Assembly: GCA_023249895.1 (NCBI GenBank)
Contig: JAHFBS010000050.1
Span: 1-6,605 of the forward strand
Origin: a bacterium
Lineage (GTDB): Bacteria; Babelota; Babeliae; Babelales; RVW-14
DNA length: 6,605 bases
Direction: 5' to 3'
A program made the translations under genes and the position numbers. How positions within the stretch are numbered: the first letter of the stretch is position 1; each line of letters begins with the position of its first letter. The notes beneath the pieces were generated by a model, which searched no databases, was not told the DNA's origin, and worked only from the letters and a program-made list of their open reading frames with translations. Below are positions 6,015 through 6,605 of this stretch, piece by piece.

Positions 6015-6213
6015 ACGATCATGCACGAAGTGCAGATCGTGAGATAATCTCATATTTTGTCAGCCCCCAAAACCCTTATCCCGGGTTAGAGGGGCGAGGT
6101 TGCACCCCTGGACCCCTGTGGCTCAAACAGGTTGCGCCTCTGGCGCAAAACTCGCCAATATTGATGGCGCTATAAATCAAACGAGCATTCTGCGCTATGC
6201 GCAAGAACGCTCG
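6015..6213. repeat. Non-coding island of eight consecutive inverted repeats
   Basis: No supported gene lies in 5897-6243. After the AT-rich promoter stretch this part holds one dyad after another. (1) ACGATC and TGCAC (6015-6026, with a bulged A) pair with GTGCA and GATCGT (6030-6040) around GAA. (2) TGAGAT/ATCTCA spans 6040-6052. (3) AACCC/GGGTT spans 6071-6087. (4) AGGGG/CCCCT spans 6090-6109. (5) CCTGT/ACAGG spans 6115-6131. (6) TTGCGCC/GGCGCAA spans 6132-6148 with a 3-nt loop. (7) CGCCA/TGGCG spans 6153-6169. (8) The long hairpin at 6182-6213 is probably a terminator. The middle part is GC-rich, with C-runs such as CACCCCTGGACCCC, unlike the flanks. It could be a REP/MITE-like dispersed element, a structured RNA, or accumulated terminator debris; I do not recognise a known RNA family. 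Confidence 0.6.
6171..6213 (-). terminator. Probable terminator of the right-hand ankyrin gene
   Basis: CGAGC (6182-6186) pairs with GCTCG (6209-6213). After one mismatch, TTCTGCGC (6188-6195) pairs with GCGC-AGAA (6199-6207, one bulged A), leaving a TAT loop. Read on the minus strand the hairpin is followed by TTTGATTTATA (6181-6171). It begins 30 nt after the stop codon of the gene ending at 6244. The T tract is interrupted, so efficiency is uncertain. Confidence 0.6.
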
Positions 6214-6243
6214 AAAAAAATACACCTTCCCAAAAACCACTAT

Positions 6244-6605
6244 CTATTGCCGCATCTCTTTGCCATCATCAACCGGCACCACCACCTCACACCCCATCCG
6301 TTTCTGGTGCAAAAGCGCCATTACCCCAGCAAGACTATTCCCCGATCCAGCAACAAAAACCTTACGCACGTCCTGCGGCGTAACAAATGTCAGTAACTCC
6401 ACAACTTCAGCAAGTAACGCCGCCGTATCATCATGCCCCTGTTGCGCCGCCAACGAAAAAGCATAATCAATTTGTGCATACGCCCCATATTCAAGTAGCC
6501 GTCGCACAAGCACCGTATTACCCGCTTCAGCCGCATACACCAGCGCCGACTTTCGCTCATTATTGATCGCATTAAAATTGATCTCCACGCACCCTGCCAG
6601 CAACT
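6244..6605 (-). CDS. Ankyrin-repeat protein, C-terminal part, cut by the window edge
   Basis: The frame is open to the right edge and the gene starts beyond it; the TTG near 6603 is an internal Leu codon, not a start. About 119 residues are visible. Ankyrin units are clear at NNERKSALVYAAEAGNTVLV (followed by RRLLEYGAY) and in a second, more degenerate unit DYAFSLAAQQGHDDTAALLA. After these comes a non-ankyrin C-terminal segment, VTPQDVRKVFVAGSGNSLAG, then MALLHQKRMGCEVVVPVDDG, ending KEMRQ before TAG. I do not recognise this tail. Whether the protein has a signal peptide like its neighbours cannot be seen. It reads in the same direction as the four-gene ankyrin operon but is separated from it by about 370 nt of non-coding DNA with a probable terminator, so it is a separate transcription unit. 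Confidence 0.8.
   Translation of the reverse strand, partial: LLAGCVEINFNAINNERKSALVYAAEAGNTVLVRRLLEYGAYAQIDYAFSLAAQQGHDDTAALLAEVVELLTFVTPQDVRKVFVAGSGNSLAGVMALLHQKRMGCEVVVPVDDGKEMRQ

Noticed and set aside
6008..6040. tRNA-like T-loop word TTCGAAC
   Set aside because: No acceptor, D or anticodon arm can be placed around it; it is followed by an unrelated 11-bp hairpin.
6061..6120. G-quadruplex on the minus strand from several G-runs
   Set aside because: The runs GGGG, GGGG, GGG, GGG and GGGGG are split by a 22-nt gap, leaving no four closely spaced tracts; the C-runs nearby favour ordinary hairpins.
6100..6466. Overlapping plus-strand frames of 89-98 codons opposite the right-hand ankyrin gene
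   Set aside because: They are antisense to a clear ankyrin coding frame, lack SD sites, and give low-complexity, protein-unlike translations.

Overview
The window looks like a bacterial chromosome fragment. Genes are densely packed, Shine-Dalgarno sites are AGGAG-like, GTG starts occur, and intrinsic terminators are present. The second half is a run of small exported ankyrin-repeat proteins. That combination (many secreted ankyrins, moderate GC) recalls host-associated or endosymbiont-like lineages such as Dependentiae (TM6). This placement is inference from gene content; no marker gene here fixes the taxon.

Layout, plus strand, 1-3868. The window opens inside a C11 (clostripain-like) cysteine peptidase with its catalytic His and Cys visible. 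A clean hairpin/T-run terminator closes it. A two-gene operon follows: a NUDIX-superfamily hydrolase and, 14 nt downstream, a complete 628-residue transketolase (tkt) of the short type that resembles animal transketolase. A hairpin terminator at 3833-3868 separates this block from the convergent minus-strand block.

Layout, minus strand, 5896 down to 3895. Four small ankyrin-repeat genes lie in a row, separated by 26, 26 and 24 nt, so they very probably form one operon read from about 5930 downward. Three carry intact N-terminal signal peptides. The promoter-proximal gene is broken: its signal peptide (start 5874, strong SD) is separated from the ankyrin body by an exact 8-bp tandem duplication (5809-5824) that shifts the frame. 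Deleting one copy restores a 116-residue secreted ankyrin protein whose leader is plainly paralogous to that of the next gene. The unit may be a decayed gene, a reversible on/off switch, or a sequencing/assembly error.

Layout, 5897-6243. This non-coding stretch starts with an AT-rich part holding a palindrome, with candidate promoters facing both ways. It continues into about 200 nt packed with eight consecutive inverted repeats. The last of these is probably the terminator of a further minus-strand ankyrin gene, which enters from the right edge and is cut by it.

Functional reading. The left half is metabolism and housekeeping (pentose-phosphate interconversion, nucleotide-type hydrolase) plus a probably secreted protease. 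The right half looks like an expanding and decaying family of exported protein-interaction modules, plausibly directed at a host or prey cell. The most noteworthy item is the frameshifted leader of the first ankyrin gene.
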